Of a DNA stretch of 64,000 bases, positions 18,686-26,900 are shown one piece after another. Source of the DNA: Pseudomonas sp. S35 (GTDB taxonomy: Bacteria > Pseudomonadota > Gammaproteobacteria > Pseudomonadales > Pseudomonadaceae); the NCBI RefSeq assembly GCF_009866765.1, contig NZ_CP019431.1, positions 1,054,001-1,118,000 of the forward strand, read 5' to 3'. A program made the translations under genes and the position numbers. How positions within the stretch are numbered: the stretch's first letter is position 1; each line of letters starts with the position of its first letter. The notes beneath the pieces are model-generated. The model saw only the letters and a program-made list of their open reading frames with translations, ran no database searches and was not told where the DNA came from.

Positions 18686-21211
18686 TCAGTAGACATCCCG
18701 GCGGTAACGGCCTTGCTCGATCAAGCGCTCGACTGCCTCGCTGCCCAGCATGTCATGCAGCGCCTGATCCACCCCGGCTGCCATCCCTTGCAAGCTCCCG
18801 CACACATAAATCGCCGCACCATCGGCCAGCCATTTGCGCAGCACATCGGCCGATTCGCGTAGGCGGTCCTGTACGTAGATTTTCTCCTCCTGGTCCCGCG
18901 AAAACGCCAGGTCCAGCAAGGCCAGATCACCGCTGGCCAGCCAGCCTTGCAACTCGTCCTGGCACAGGTAGTCGTGGGCGATATTGCGTTCGCCGAACAA
19001 CAGCCAGTTGCGCTGCTGGCCATCGGCAATGCGCGCTTTGAGCAAGCTGCGCAAGCCGGCCAGGCCGGTGCCGTTGCCCAGCAGGATCAGCGGCACAGGC
19101 GCGTGCGGCAGGTGGAAGCCGCTGTTACGCCGCAGGCGCAGGCTGATGCCAGAGCCGAGGGCCGCGTGTTCGGTGAGCCAGCCCGAGCCCAGGCCTAGGC
19201 TGCCGTCGGGGTGGCGTTCCTGGCGCACGATCAACTCCAGCACGCCGTCGCTGGCGATCGAGGCGATGGAGTATTCGCGCATGCCTAACGGCGCCAGTGC
19301 GTCCACCAATGCCTGGGCATGCAGGCCCACCAGGTGCGCGCGGTTTTCCGGCAGTTGGCGAGTGGCCAGGGCTTGGTTGAGCGGGGTGGCCAAACCGTCG
19401 ATCAATAGTCCATCGGTGCCGGTCAGGCCCAGGCCGTTCAGGAAGTGTTCGATGGCCCATGGGCAATTGCGTGGCAGCACTTCCACCAGGTCGCCGGCTT
19501 GCCAGCTTTGCGGCGAAGGCGGGGTGAGGCCCAGCAGGTAGACATCCGAGCCCGTGCTATCGCGGTTGAGCAGGCTGCGTTGGCTCAGCGTCCAGTATTC
19601 GTACTGGGCGGTCGGCCATGCAGCGGCCGGCGCTTGACCGGTCAACTGGCCAAGTTGTTGTTGCCAATGCAGCAGCGCGGCGGTGTCGCCGCTGTCTACT
19701 TCCACCGGAGCGAACAGCGGGTTGCCGCCCTGGTTGGTCAGCCAGAAGTGCAGGCGTCGGGCGAAGCCGCAGAAGTGTGCGTACTGGCGATCACCGAGGG
19801 CCAGCACCGAGTAGTTCAGGCCCTTGAGGGACAGGTCCTGGCCAAGCACGCTGCGCTCGAAACCACGGGCGCTGTCGGGAGCCTCGCCGTCGCCGAAGGT
19901 GCTGACCACAAATAGCGCGTTCTGTGACTGACGCAGGTCGTCCTGGCTGACGTTGCCCAACGCTTGCACCTTCACGGGCAGGCCGGCCGCCTGCAATTGG
20001 CCGGCGGTCTGCCAGGCCAGTTGTTCGGCGAAACCGCTCTGGCTGGCAAAGCCGATCAGCCACGCCGGCGCATCGCTGTGATTGGCGCCGAGGCCTTTGC
20101 GGGCGTCGCGCACCTGGCGTTTTTTGCGGCGCCGGTCCAGGTACAGCAGCCAGCCGGTGATAAAGAACAGCGGCATCAGCAGCGAGCTGACGGTAAGGAT
20201 GATCCGCCCGGCCAAGCCGAAGTAACTGCCGGTGTGTAGCGCATAGATGCTGGTCAGCAACTGCGCCTTGAAGCTTTTGCTGGCGTACTGGTCATGGGAT
20301 TTGACCTCGCCGGTGGCCGGGTCCAGGTTGATCTGGTTAAGGGCGCGGTCATGGGGCGAGTCTTTCAACAGGTAGTAGACGGTGGCCGGTTGCCCGGCGA
20401 CGGCGGGCATACGGATGTTATAGGCACTCAACCCCGGGCCGGCGTTGCTGTAGATGCTGCTCCACATCGCGTCATAGTTGGCCACGGGTGCCGGGCCTTC
20501 CGGCGGTGGGCCACGTTTGCGCATGCGCTCGTTTTGTGGGGCGTCGGACAACAGTTTGGTCAGGCCCTGGCTGTACCAGTCGTAGGACCATGACAGGCCG
20601 GTCAGCGCCGCCAGCAAATAAGCCAGCAGGCACCAGGTGCCGAACACCGAGTGCAAATCCCAGTTGAAACTGCGGCCTTTCTTGCGCCAGTCCAGGGTCA
20701 GCCACACACGCCAACTTGCCACCTGGCGCGGCCAGCGCAGGTACAGACCAGAGAGGCAGAAGAACACCAGGATCAGTGTGCAGGCGCCGGTGATGTTGCG
20801 CCCGGTTTCGCCCATCACCAGGAAGCGGTGAAATTGCAGCAGGAAGCCGAAGACGTCCTGGCCGACCACGTCGCCCATGTAGTCGCCGGTGTAGGGGTCG
20901 AAGTAGCGCAGTTGGCCACGGCGCTCGCCCGGTGGCGGGGTGAAGAACACGCGCGCGGCGTTGCCGCTGTCGCTTTCCACGAACAGCATGGCCACGGCCT
21001 TGCCTTCGGTGGCTTCGAGCTTGCGCACCAGTTCGGCGGGCGGCAGTACGCCGGCTTCGCGTTTTTCTACGCTCAATACGCTGGGGTTGAGGGCCCGCAG
21101 TATTTCATCCTGAAACGAGACCGCAGCCCCGGTGATCCCCATCAAGGCCAGCACCAGCCCGGCAGTGATGCCGAAGAACCAGTGCAACTGGAACAGGGTT
21201 TTCTTCAACAC
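18686..21211 (-). CDS. PepSY-membrane/flavodoxin/FAD-NADPH reductase, probable ferric-siderophore reductase
   Basis: An 841-residue protein with two halves. Residues 1-375 form a PepSY-associated membrane module with four strong helices; the first, [20 protein letters not shown], is near residues 12-31. Residues from about 390 form a CysJ-like flavoprotein. This has a flavodoxin domain ([41 protein letters not shown]), then FAD- and NADPH-binding domains ([24 protein letters not shown], and [13 protein letters not shown] near the end). It lies directly downstream of the siderophore receptor piuA, and P. aeruginosa has an equivalent oxidoreductase there. Transfer of electrons from cytosolic NADPH to periplasmic ferric chelates is the likely job, by inference. 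Confidence 0.85.
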   Translation of the reverse strand: MLKKTLFQLHWFFGITAGLVLALMGITGAAVSFQDEILRALNPSVLSVEKREAGVLPPAELVRKLEATEGKAVAMLFVESDSGNAARVFFTPPPGERRGQLRYFDPYTGDYMGDVVGQDVFGFLLQFHRFLVMGETGRNITGACTLILVFFCLSGLYLRWPRQVASWRVWLTLDWRKKGRSFNWDLHSVFGTWCLLAYLLAALTGLSWSYDWYSQGLTKLLSDAPQNERMRKRGPPPEGPAPVANYDAMWSSIYSNAGPGLSAYNIRMPAVAGQPATVYYLLKDSPHDRALNQINLDPATGEVKSHDQYASKSFKAQLLTSIYALHTGSYFGLAGRIILTVSSLLMPLFFITGWLLYLDRRRKKRQVRDARKGLGANHSDAPAWLIGFASQSGFAEQLAWQTAGQLQAAGLPVKVQALGNVSQDDLRQSQNALFVVSTFGDGEAPDSARGFERSVLGQDLSLKGLNYSVLALGDRQYAHFCGFARRLHFWLTNQGGNPLFAPVEVDSGDTAALLHWQQQLGQLTGQAPAAAWPTAQYEYWTLSQRSLLNRDSTGSDVYLLGLTPPSPQSWQAGDLVEVLPRNCPWAIEHFLNGLGLTGTDGLLIDGLATPLNQALATRQLPENRAHLVGLHAQALVDALAPLGMREYSIASIASDGVLELIVRQERHPDGSLGLGSGWLTEHAALGSGISLRLRRNSGFHLPHAPVPLILLGNGTGLAGLRSLLKARIADGQQRNWLLFGERNIAHDYLCQDELQGWLASGDLALLDLAFSRDQEEKIYVQDRLRESADVLRKWLADGAAIYVCGSLQGMAAGVDQALHDMLGSEAVERLIEQGRYRRDVY

Positions 21212-21295
21212 GTCTGACCGCCTCGTCTATCTGGGTATGTAGGGCACGGCGCGCATTATGCCGTGGCCTGTCGAGAAACATTCTGTTTTACACGC

Positions 21296-21329
21296 AAAAG
21301 CCCCGCGCATCCGATGCGTGGGGCTTTTT
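21296..21329 (-). terminator. Intrinsic terminator after piuA
   Basis: Stem AAAGCCCC-GCGCAT / ATGCGT-GGGGCTTT with a CCG loop and T tracts on both strands, 17 nt beyond the piuA stop. It would separate piuA from the downstream reductase. Confidence 0.85.
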
Positions 21330-21346
21330 GCTACGTGATGCGGTGT

Positions 21347-23650
21347 TTAGAAGTGGAAGCTGGTGGACACCAGCGCCGTGCGCCCAGCCGCCTGGTTGGC
21401 GAAGTGCGAGGCGTAGGCCTTGTCGTAATAGGTCTTGTCCGTCAGGTTCTGCACGTTCAATTGCAGGTCGACGTTTTTGCTCAGCTTGTAGCTGGCCATA
21501 GCGTCGTAGCGGGTGTAGGACGGTGCATACACGGTGTTGGCCGCATCGCCGTAAACCTGGTCGACGTAGAACGCGCCGCCGCCGATGGTCAGCTTCGAGG
21601 TCACGTCATAGGTGGTCCACAGGCTGAACGAGCTTTGCGGGGTGTTAGGCATCTGGTTGCCCTTGTTGGAGCCGGCCTGGACGATCGCCTGGCGGTTGCC
21701 GTTCTTGCCCGGATCCACCAGCTCGCTTTTGAGGTAGCTGTAGCCGGCGAACACTTGCCATTGATCGGTGATCTTGCCGCTGGCCGACAGTTCCAGGCCA
21801 TCCACGCGGGATTCACCGGCCGTCTCGTAGGTATTGGAATCCACCAGGATGCGGGTGTTTTTCTTCTCGGTGCGAAACACCGCTGCGGCCAGGGATAGGC
21901 GGTTGTGGAACAGGTCCCACTTGGTGCCCAGCTCGTAGTTGACGGTTTCTTCGGGCTTGAGGTCGCTGGTGTTGATGCCGGTCGGGATCGCGTTGTTGTC
22001 GACGCCTTCACCCACTAGGCCGCCCGCTGGCGACGCCGAGGTGGCGTAGGAGGTGTAGATGCTGGCGTTGTCCAGCGGCTTCCAGACCAGGCCGGCCTGC
22101 CAGTTGAAGAACTGGCTGTCGTCCTTGACCTTGCTGCGGGCTTTGACGGTGGCGGTTGGCACGGCGTTGGTGTTGGCTTCGGTGTCGAAGGTGTCGTAGC
22201 GCAGGCCGACGTTGAGCAGCCATTTAGGGTCCAGCTCGATGGTGTCGAACACGTAGGCGGCGCGGCTGGTGGCCTTGGTGTTGGTGCCGTTGTAGTTGCG
22301 CGCGATGCTGCCGTTCCAGGCGTCATCCGGGTTCGGGTTGCTCAGCGAGGTGCACTGGCCGCCCAGGCTGCCAGCGGCTACGGTGCAGGTCGGGTTGGTG
22401 TTCGGGCTGACGGTGTAGCCACTGACGCGGGTTTCCTCGCCGGTGAACTCCAGGCCGGTGGAGTAACTGTGTTTGAAGCCCAGGGCCTGGAAGTTGCCGA
22501 ACAGGTCGGTCTGGTTGGTGGTGGTCGTGGTGGTCGACACGCGGGTGTTGGCGCGGCGCCACACGGTGCCGAAACGGCTGACGTTACGCTGGCTGTCGTC
22601 CGGCTGGGTGAGCACATAGTCCTGGCCGGTGCTGCCATGACGCAGGGTGTTTTTCAGCGTCATGCTGTCGCTCAGGTCGTGCTCGATGGAGACGGTGCTG
22701 ATGTCGGCGCGGGTCTTGCGGAAATCACGGTCCTTGAGGCCGTAGAAGTTGCTGCTGTCACCGCCATCGGTGGGCTTGTCATGCCCGTGGGTGGTAGCGG
22801 TGGACGAGCTGTAGCCGTAGGGCATGCCCGAGTCCGGCAGGTCGTTGCTTTCCATGTGGTAGTAGCTGAGGTTGACGCGGGTCGGGGTGCCCAGGCCAAA
22901 GGTCAGCGACGGGGCCACGCCCCAACGGTCGTAATTCACCGCGTCGCGGCCGGCGACATTCTGCTCGTGGCTCATCAGGTTCAGGCGGAACGCGGCGCTG
23001 TCGTCGAGGAACTGGCGGTTCACGTCGAGTACGTAGCGGCGGGTCTGGTCGGAACCGTAGGTGAAGCCGCCGTTGGTGAAGTCCCGCGCTTGTGGGGTCT
23101 TGCTCACCAGGTTGAGGCTGCCACCGGCCGAACCGCGACCGCCGAACGAGGAGTTCGGGCCTTTGCTGACTTCGATGGACTCGATGTCGAAGATTTCACG
23201 GCTCTGGCCGCCGGTGTCGCGCACGCCGTCCAGGTAGGTATCGCCCTGGGCGTCGAAGCCTCGGATGAACGGGCGGTCGCCTTGGGGGTTGCCGCCTTCG
23301 CCGGCGCCGAACGTGATGCCCGGTACGGTGCGCAAGGCATCCTGCAACGAGGTGGCGGCGGTGTCCTTGAGCACTTGTTGTGGCACGACGGTGACCGAGC
23401 GCGGGGTGTCCACCAGCGGTGCGGTGTACTTTTGCGAAGAGGCTTTTTCGACCTGGTAGGAGGTGGCGTCCTGCTCTTCCCCGATGATGCTGGTGGCGCC
23501 CAGGGAGATGCTGTTGCGCTGGCCTTTTTGTTCCGTGTCTTCGGCCGCTTGCGCCATGTGGGCGACAGTGCTGGCACCGAGGGCAACGCCGATGGCCGAG
23601 GCCAGCAGACGCGGTGAACTGGCAGTTGTTTTTAGCGTAGTGCGCGACAT
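21347..23650 (-). CDS. piuA: TonB-dependent siderophore receptor PiuA (Fiu-like)
   Basis: A 767-residue outer-membrane receptor. It has a signal peptide ending near AHMAQA, and a TonB-box region is possible around QRNSISLGATSI. The plug has PRSVTVVPQQVLKD, FIRGFDAQGDTYLDGVRD and IEVSKGPNSSFGGRGSAGG. A 22-strand barrel follows, ending in the outer-membrane signature LVSTSFHF. It is Fiu/PiuA-like, a family that takes up ferric catecholates and admits siderophore-conjugated beta-lactams. The ATG at 23,650 (MSRTTLKT) was chosen over the ATG six codons upstream because AAAGGA precedes it at normal distance. It is divergent from piuC. Confidence 0.9.
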   Translation of the reverse strand: MSRTTLKTTASSPRLLASAIGVALGASTVAHMAQAAEDTEQKGQRNSISLGATSIIGEEQDATSYQVEKASSQKYTAPLVDTPRSVTVVPQQVLKDTAATSLQDALRTVPGITFGAGEGGNPQGDRPFIRGFDAQGDTYLDGVRDTGGQSREIFDIESIEVSKGPNSSFGGRGSAGGSLNLVSKTPQARDFTNGGFTYGSDQTRRYVLDVNRQFLDDSAAFRLNLMSHEQNVAGRDAVNYDRWGVAPSLTFGLGTPTRVNLSYYHMESNDLPDSGMPYGYSSSTATTHGHDKPTDGGDSSNFYGLKDRDFRKTRADISTVSIEHDLSDSMTLKNTLRHGSTGQDYVLTQPDDSQRNVSRFGTVWRRANTRVSTTTTTTNQTDLFGNFQALGFKHSYSTGLEFTGEETRVSGYTVSPNTNPTCTVAAGSLGGQCTSLSNPNPDDAWNGSIARNYNGTNTKATSRAAYVFDTIELDPKWLLNVGLRYDTFDTEANTNAVPTATVKARSKVKDDSQFFNWQAGLVWKPLDNASIYTSYATSASPAGGLVGEGVDNNAIPTGINTSDLKPEETVNYELGTKWDLFHNRLSLAAAVFRTEKKNTRILVDSNTYETAGESRVDGLELSASGKITDQWQVFAGYSYLKSELVDPGKNGNRQAIVQAGSNKGNQMPNTPQSSFSLWTTYDVTSKLTIGGGAFYVDQVYGDAANTVYAPSYTRYDAMASYKLSKNVDLQLNVQNLTDKTYYDKAYASHFANQAAGRTALVSTSFHF

Positions 23651-23856
23651 GACGTGTCCTTTCCCCAAGGATGTGAGGCCGCGGAATATAAGGTGAACAA
23701 GTATTCATATCAATTGCGATACATTGCTAATTGCACTGAATTTACATTCTTTACACTTTTTGCTTACGGTTTTTACGATCTTGTTCGTCAGCGGCGTTTT
23801 ACAGAGCGGATAAGAATCAATACCATTGGCGCCTCTCTGCCTACAGGTATTGCCCC

Positions 23857-24537
23857 ATGTTGCTGCACATTCCCGGCCTGTTCTCTCGCGAGGAAGTGCA
23901 GCGCATCCGCCAAGCCCTGGAAAATGCCGATTGGGCCGACGGCAAAATCACCGCCGGGCACCAGTCCGCCAAAGCCAAGCACAACCTGCAATTACCCGAA
24001 GGCCACCCGTTGGCGAAGGAGGTCGGCGCAGCAATGCTTGAGCGTTTGTGGCAGAACCCGCTGTTTATGTCTGCGGCGTTACCGCACAAAGTCTTCCCGC
24101 CGCTACTCAACTGCTACACCGCCGGCGGCAGTTTCGACTTTCATATCGACAACGCCGTGCGCCAGCCCAAAGGCAGCCATGAGCGGGTGCGCACCGACCT
24201 TTCCTCCACCCTGTTCTTCAGCGACCCCGACGAATACGACGGCGGCGAGCTGGAGATCCAGGACACTTTCGGCCTGCAGCGCGTCAAGTTGCCCGCGGGC
24301 GACATGGTGCTGTACCCCGGTTCCAGCCTGCACAAAGTCAACGCCGTCACCCGTGGCGCGCGTTATGCCTCGTTCTTCTGGACCCAGAGCCTGGTGCGTG
24401 AAGACAGCCAGCGCACGTTGCTGTTCGAGATGGACGGCGCCATCCAGCAATTGAGCCGTGATGTCCCCGACCACCCAGGGCTGATCCAGCTCACCGGCAC
24501 CTATCACAACCTGTTGCGTCGCTGGGTCGAGGTCTGA
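23857..24537 (+). CDS. piuC: PKHD-type Fe(II)/2-oxoglutarate dioxygenase PiuC
   Basis: A 226-residue cytosolic dioxygenase. The iron facial triad is visible: His96 and Asp98 (FDFHIDNAV) and His159 (SSLHKVNAV), with Arg in TRGARYAS for the 2-oxoglutarate carboxylate. It is named for its pairing with piuA and affects iron uptake in Pseudomonas. Its substrate is not firmly known to me. Start [10 protein letters not shown] is typical. The Sel1 gene begins 1 nt after the stop, so the two form an operon. Confidence 0.93.
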   Translation: MLLHIPGLFSREEVQRIRQALENADWADGKITAGHQSAKAKHNLQLPEGHPLAKEVGAAMLERLWQNPLFMSAALPHKVFPPLLNCYTAGGSFDFHIDNAVRQPKGSHERVRTDLSSTLFFSDPDEYDGGELEIQDTFGLQRVKLPAGDMVLYPGSSLHKVNAVTRGARYASFFWTQSLVREDSQRTLLFEMDGAIQQLSRDVPDHPGLIQLTGTYHNLLRRWVEV

Positions 24538-24538
24538 C

Positions 24539-25288
24539 ATGGGCTTTTTATTGCGCCGCGAAGAAGTGCTCAACGTTGAGCAATTGCAGGGCATGCTCGA
24601 CGACTCGCCGGTGCGCGCGGCCCAGGCGATTTTGATCGCGGCCAAGGAGGGCGTGGTGGATGCCCAGGCCTTGCTCGGGCAAATCCTGCTGGAAGGCCGC
24701 GGTATTGCGCGCGATGAAGCGCTGGCGCTGCGTTGGTTCCAGATTGCGGCGCAGGGCGGGCATTTAATGGCGCGCAATATGGCCGGGCGTTGCCTGGAGC
24801 ATGGCTGGGGGTGTGCCATCGACGAAGCGGCGGCTGCGCGGGAATACCGCTTGGCGGCAGACGCGGGATTGGATTGGGGCCAGTACAACTATGCCAATCT
24901 GCTGGCGACGGGCCGGGGTGTTGCCGAGAACCCGCAGCACGCGCTGGCCCTGTATCGGCAAGCCGCAGAACAGGGGCATGCCAAGTCGATGAACCTGCTG
25001 GGGCGCTACCTGGAAGACGCTCAGGTTTGCCCGAGGGACCTGGAGGCGGCTGTGGAGTGGTATCGACGCTCAGCCGAGGCCGGGGATTTTCGCGGGCAGT
25101 TCAGTTACGCGGCGGTGTTGGCCGACAGGGGCCAGGTCGAGGCGGCGCTGGAGTGGTTGCGCAAGGCGCTGGCGGGCGGAAATCTCAAGTTCCTGCGAAC
25201 AGCCCACAAGGCCTTGGCGGCGGCGAGTGATCCGCGGGTTCGAGCGCTGGCCGAGGCCTTCCGCCAACGGGCCGTGAGCCTTGCCTGA
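24539..25288 (+). CDS. Sel1-like repeat (SLR) protein
   Basis: A 249-residue helical repeat protein with about five Sel1 repeats, seen as A.ALLGQILLEGRGIARDEA, ARNMAGRCLEHGWGC, GQYNYANLLATGRGV, SMNLLGRYLEDAQ and GQFSYAAVLADRGQ. It has no signal peptide. Such repeats act as protein-binding scaffolds. It is coupled to piuC, as in other Pseudomonas, suggesting an accessory role in the same iron-linked process. Confidence 0.9.
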   Translation: MGFLLRREEVLNVEQLQGMLDDSPVRAAQAILIAAKEGVVDAQALLGQILLEGRGIARDEALALRWFQIAAQGGHLMARNMAGRCLEHGWGCAIDEAAAAREYRLAADAGLDWGQYNYANLLATGRGVAENPQHALALYRQAAEQGHAKSMNLLGRYLEDAQVCPRDLEAAVEWYRRSAEAGDFRGQFSYAAVLADRGQVEAALEWLRKALAGGNLKFLRTAHKALAAASDPRVRALAEAFRQRAVSLA

Positions 25289-25293
25289 GGCAT

Positions 25294-25318
25294 AAAAAAA
25301 CCCATGACATGTCATGGG
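25294..25318 (-). terminator. Intrinsic terminator after speC
   Basis: Perfect 8-bp stem CCCATGAC / GTCATGGG (2-nt loop) followed on the minus strand by seven T. It ends speC and lies between the convergent Sel1 and speC genes. Confidence 0.88.
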
Positions 25319-25337
25319 CTTCTTGTGTGCGGCCGTC

Positions 25338-26501
25338 TTACACGTAGAACGACTTCAGCGGCGGAAAGCCATTGAACTCAACCGCGCTGTAGCTGGTGGT
25401 GTACGCACCGGTCGACAACCAGTACAAACGGTCACCAATGGCCAGGTTCAGCGGCAGGCCGTACTTGTAGTTTTCGTACATGATGTCGGCGCTGTCGCAG
25501 GTTGGGCCGGCGATGACCACTTCTTCCATCTCGCCTTTCTTCTCGGTCCAGATCGGGAACTTGATGGCTTCGTCCATGGTTTCGATCAGGCCGGAGAACT
25601 TGCCCACGTCCGTGTACACCCAACGCTCGACGGCGGTACGGGATTTACGTGCCACCAGTACCACTTCACTGACCAGGATGCCGGCGTTGGCGATCAACGA
25701 GCGGCCCGGCTCCAGGATGATTTCCGGCAGGTCGTCGCCGAAGTCTTCCTTGAGGAAGCGGATGATTTCTTCAGCGTAGGTTTCCAGGCTGTTGGTGCGG
25801 GTGATGTAGTTGGCCGGGAAGCCGCCGCCCATGTTGATCAGCTTGAGGTGGATGTTGTCTTCTTCTTTCAGGCGCTCGAAGATCACCTTGACCTTGGCGA
25901 TTGCCGCGTCCCACACGCTGATATCGCGCTGCTGCGAACCCACGTGGAACGAGATGCCGTACGGCACCAGGCCCAGGTCACGCGCCAGGATCAGCAGGTC
26001 CATCGCCATGTCGGTCTGGCAGCCGAATTTGCGCGACAAAGGCCAGTCAGCCGTGGTCGAGCCTTCGGTGAGGATGCGCACATACACTTTGGAGCCCGGC
26101 GCGGCCTTGGCGATGTTGCGCAGGTCGGCTTCAGAGTCGGTGGAGAACAGGCGCACGCCCTTTTCAAAGAAGTAGCGGATGTCCTTGGATTTCTTGATGG
26201 TATTGCCGTAGCTGATACGGTCGGCGCTGACACCACGGTCCATCACCTTGTCCAGCTCGTAGATCGACGCGATGTCGAAGCTCGAACCCTTGTCTTTCAA
26301 CAGGTCGATAATCTCGACGGCTGGGTTGGCCTTGACGGCGTAATACACCTTGGCGAATTCGAAACCGGCGCGCAGGTCGTCGTAGGCCTGGCTGATCATC
26401 GCGGTGTCAATCACCACGAACGGGGTTTCTTGCTTGTCGGCGAACGCCTTCATTTTGTCAAAAGTGGCGCGTGCGAAATAATCTTCGACGTTGATCGACA
26501 T
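25338..26501 (-). CDS. speC: Ornithine decarboxylase, fold-III PLP type
   Basis: A 387-residue cytosolic enzyme that makes putrescine from ornithine, the entry to polyamine synthesis. It is the alanine-racemase-fold (eukaryote-like) type, half the size of the E. coli enzyme. It has the PLP lysine Lys57 in YYAVKANP, VGSQQRD, the glycine loop INMGGGFP, EPGRSLIANAG, and the second-subunit catalytic cysteine in GPTCDSAD. Lysine can be an alternative substrate in this family. The ATG at 26,501 has TTAGGAG 8 nt upstream. The same frame is open a further 31 codons to 26,594 but lacks a ribosome site. It is preceded by a structured ~195-nt leader. Confidence 0.93.
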   Translation of the reverse strand: MSINVEDYFARATFDKMKAFADKQETPFVVIDTAMISQAYDDLRAGFEFAKVYYAVKANPAVEIIDLLKDKGSSFDIASIYELDKVMDRGVSADRISYGNTIKKSKDIRYFFEKGVRLFSTDSEADLRNIAKAAPGSKVYVRILTEGSTTADWPLSRKFGCQTDMAMDLLILARDLGLVPYGISFHVGSQQRDISVWDAAIAKVKVIFERLKEEDNIHLKLINMGGGFPANYITRTNSLETYAEEIIRFLKEDFGDDLPEIILEPGRSLIANAGILVSEVVLVARKSRTAVERWVYTDVGKFSGLIETMDEAIKFPIWTEKKGEMEEVVIAGPTCDSADIMYENYKYGLPLNLAIGDRLYWLSTGAYTTSYSAVEFNGFPPLKSFYV

Positions 26502-26512
26502 GCTGGGAACTC

Positions 26513-26545
26513 CTAAGGGCAAACTAAATTGATCAATGGGTGCAA
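26513..26545 (-). other. Possible 10-residue leader peptide before speC
   Basis: A strong Shine-Dalgarno (GGAGG, 26,554-26,558) lies 8 nt before a TTG that opens a frame reading MHPLINLVCP. Its TAG stop overlaps the speC ribosome site (TTAGGAG). No ATG is available for this ribosome site, so it is unexplained otherwise. Speculative. Confidence 0.35.
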
Positions 26546-26606
26546 ATGAACGTCCTCCGTATCCCCACTTTGGTTCGCCTACTTCCCAAGGCATGTCGCC
26601 GAAAGC

Positions 26607-26642
26607 AAAAAGGCCATGGGAATAGACGCTTCCCTTGGCCTT
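26607..26642 (-). terminator. Intrinsic terminator (attenuator) inside the speC leader
   Basis: The minus strand reads AAGGCCAAGGGAA, a 7-nt loop, then TTCCCATGGCCTT and TTT. That is a 13-bp stem with one mismatch and a T tract, about 106 nt upstream of the speC start. It lies downstream of the predicted promoter at 26,704-26,732, so it could abort transcription before speC. Confidence 0.75.
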
Positions 26643-26703
26643 GCTGTCTCGTCGTCAGTACTTGAGCCGGATGGATCGTTTCCAGCATGGACGTTCGGCG
26701 CGA

Positions 26704-26732
26704 ACTTTAGGGCGTGAGGGGCTTGAGATCAA
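26704..26732 (-). promoter_or_regulatory. Predicted sigma-70 promoter of speC
   Basis: The minus strand reads TTGATC, 17 nt, TAAAGT. Expected transcription start is near 26,697, giving a leader of about 195 nt. A 14-bp perfect palindrome (TCGTCGCGCGACGA, 26,760-26,773) lies 27 bp upstream of the -35 and could be a regulator site. Confidence 0.5.
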
Positions 26733-26866
26733 CTAAAAATGTCGCGTTTTTGCACGCGTTCGTCGCGCGACGACGTGCAGCTACTTATGTAACCGACAGG
26801 TGTGACGGATTGATGTTCCCCGGTTGGGGGAAATCGACGGTATTTGCCTGACACACCACGGAGCAA

Positions 26867-26896
26867 ATGTGGGAGGGGGCAAGCCCCCTCCCACAT
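26867..26896. repeat. REP element
   Basis: A 30-bp palindrome with perfect arms ATGTGGGAGGGGGC and GCCCCCTCCCACAT (one base overlaps the short core), four bases after the opuCA stop. It could act as an mRNA 3' boundary. Confidence 0.88.
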
Positions 26897-26900
26897 AAGA

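Noticed and set aside
23651..23856. Fur box between piuA and piuC
   Set aside because: The region is AT-rich and Fur control is expected for iron uptake, but no 19-bp stretch fits the Fur consensus well enough to mark. The best candidate (GCAATTGATATGAATACTT on the minus strand) matches poorly.
26501..26594. N-terminal extension of SpeC from an ATG at 26,594
   Set aside because: The frame is open for 31 more codons, but there is no ribosome site, while the ATG at 26,501 has a strong one and gives the known 387-residue length.
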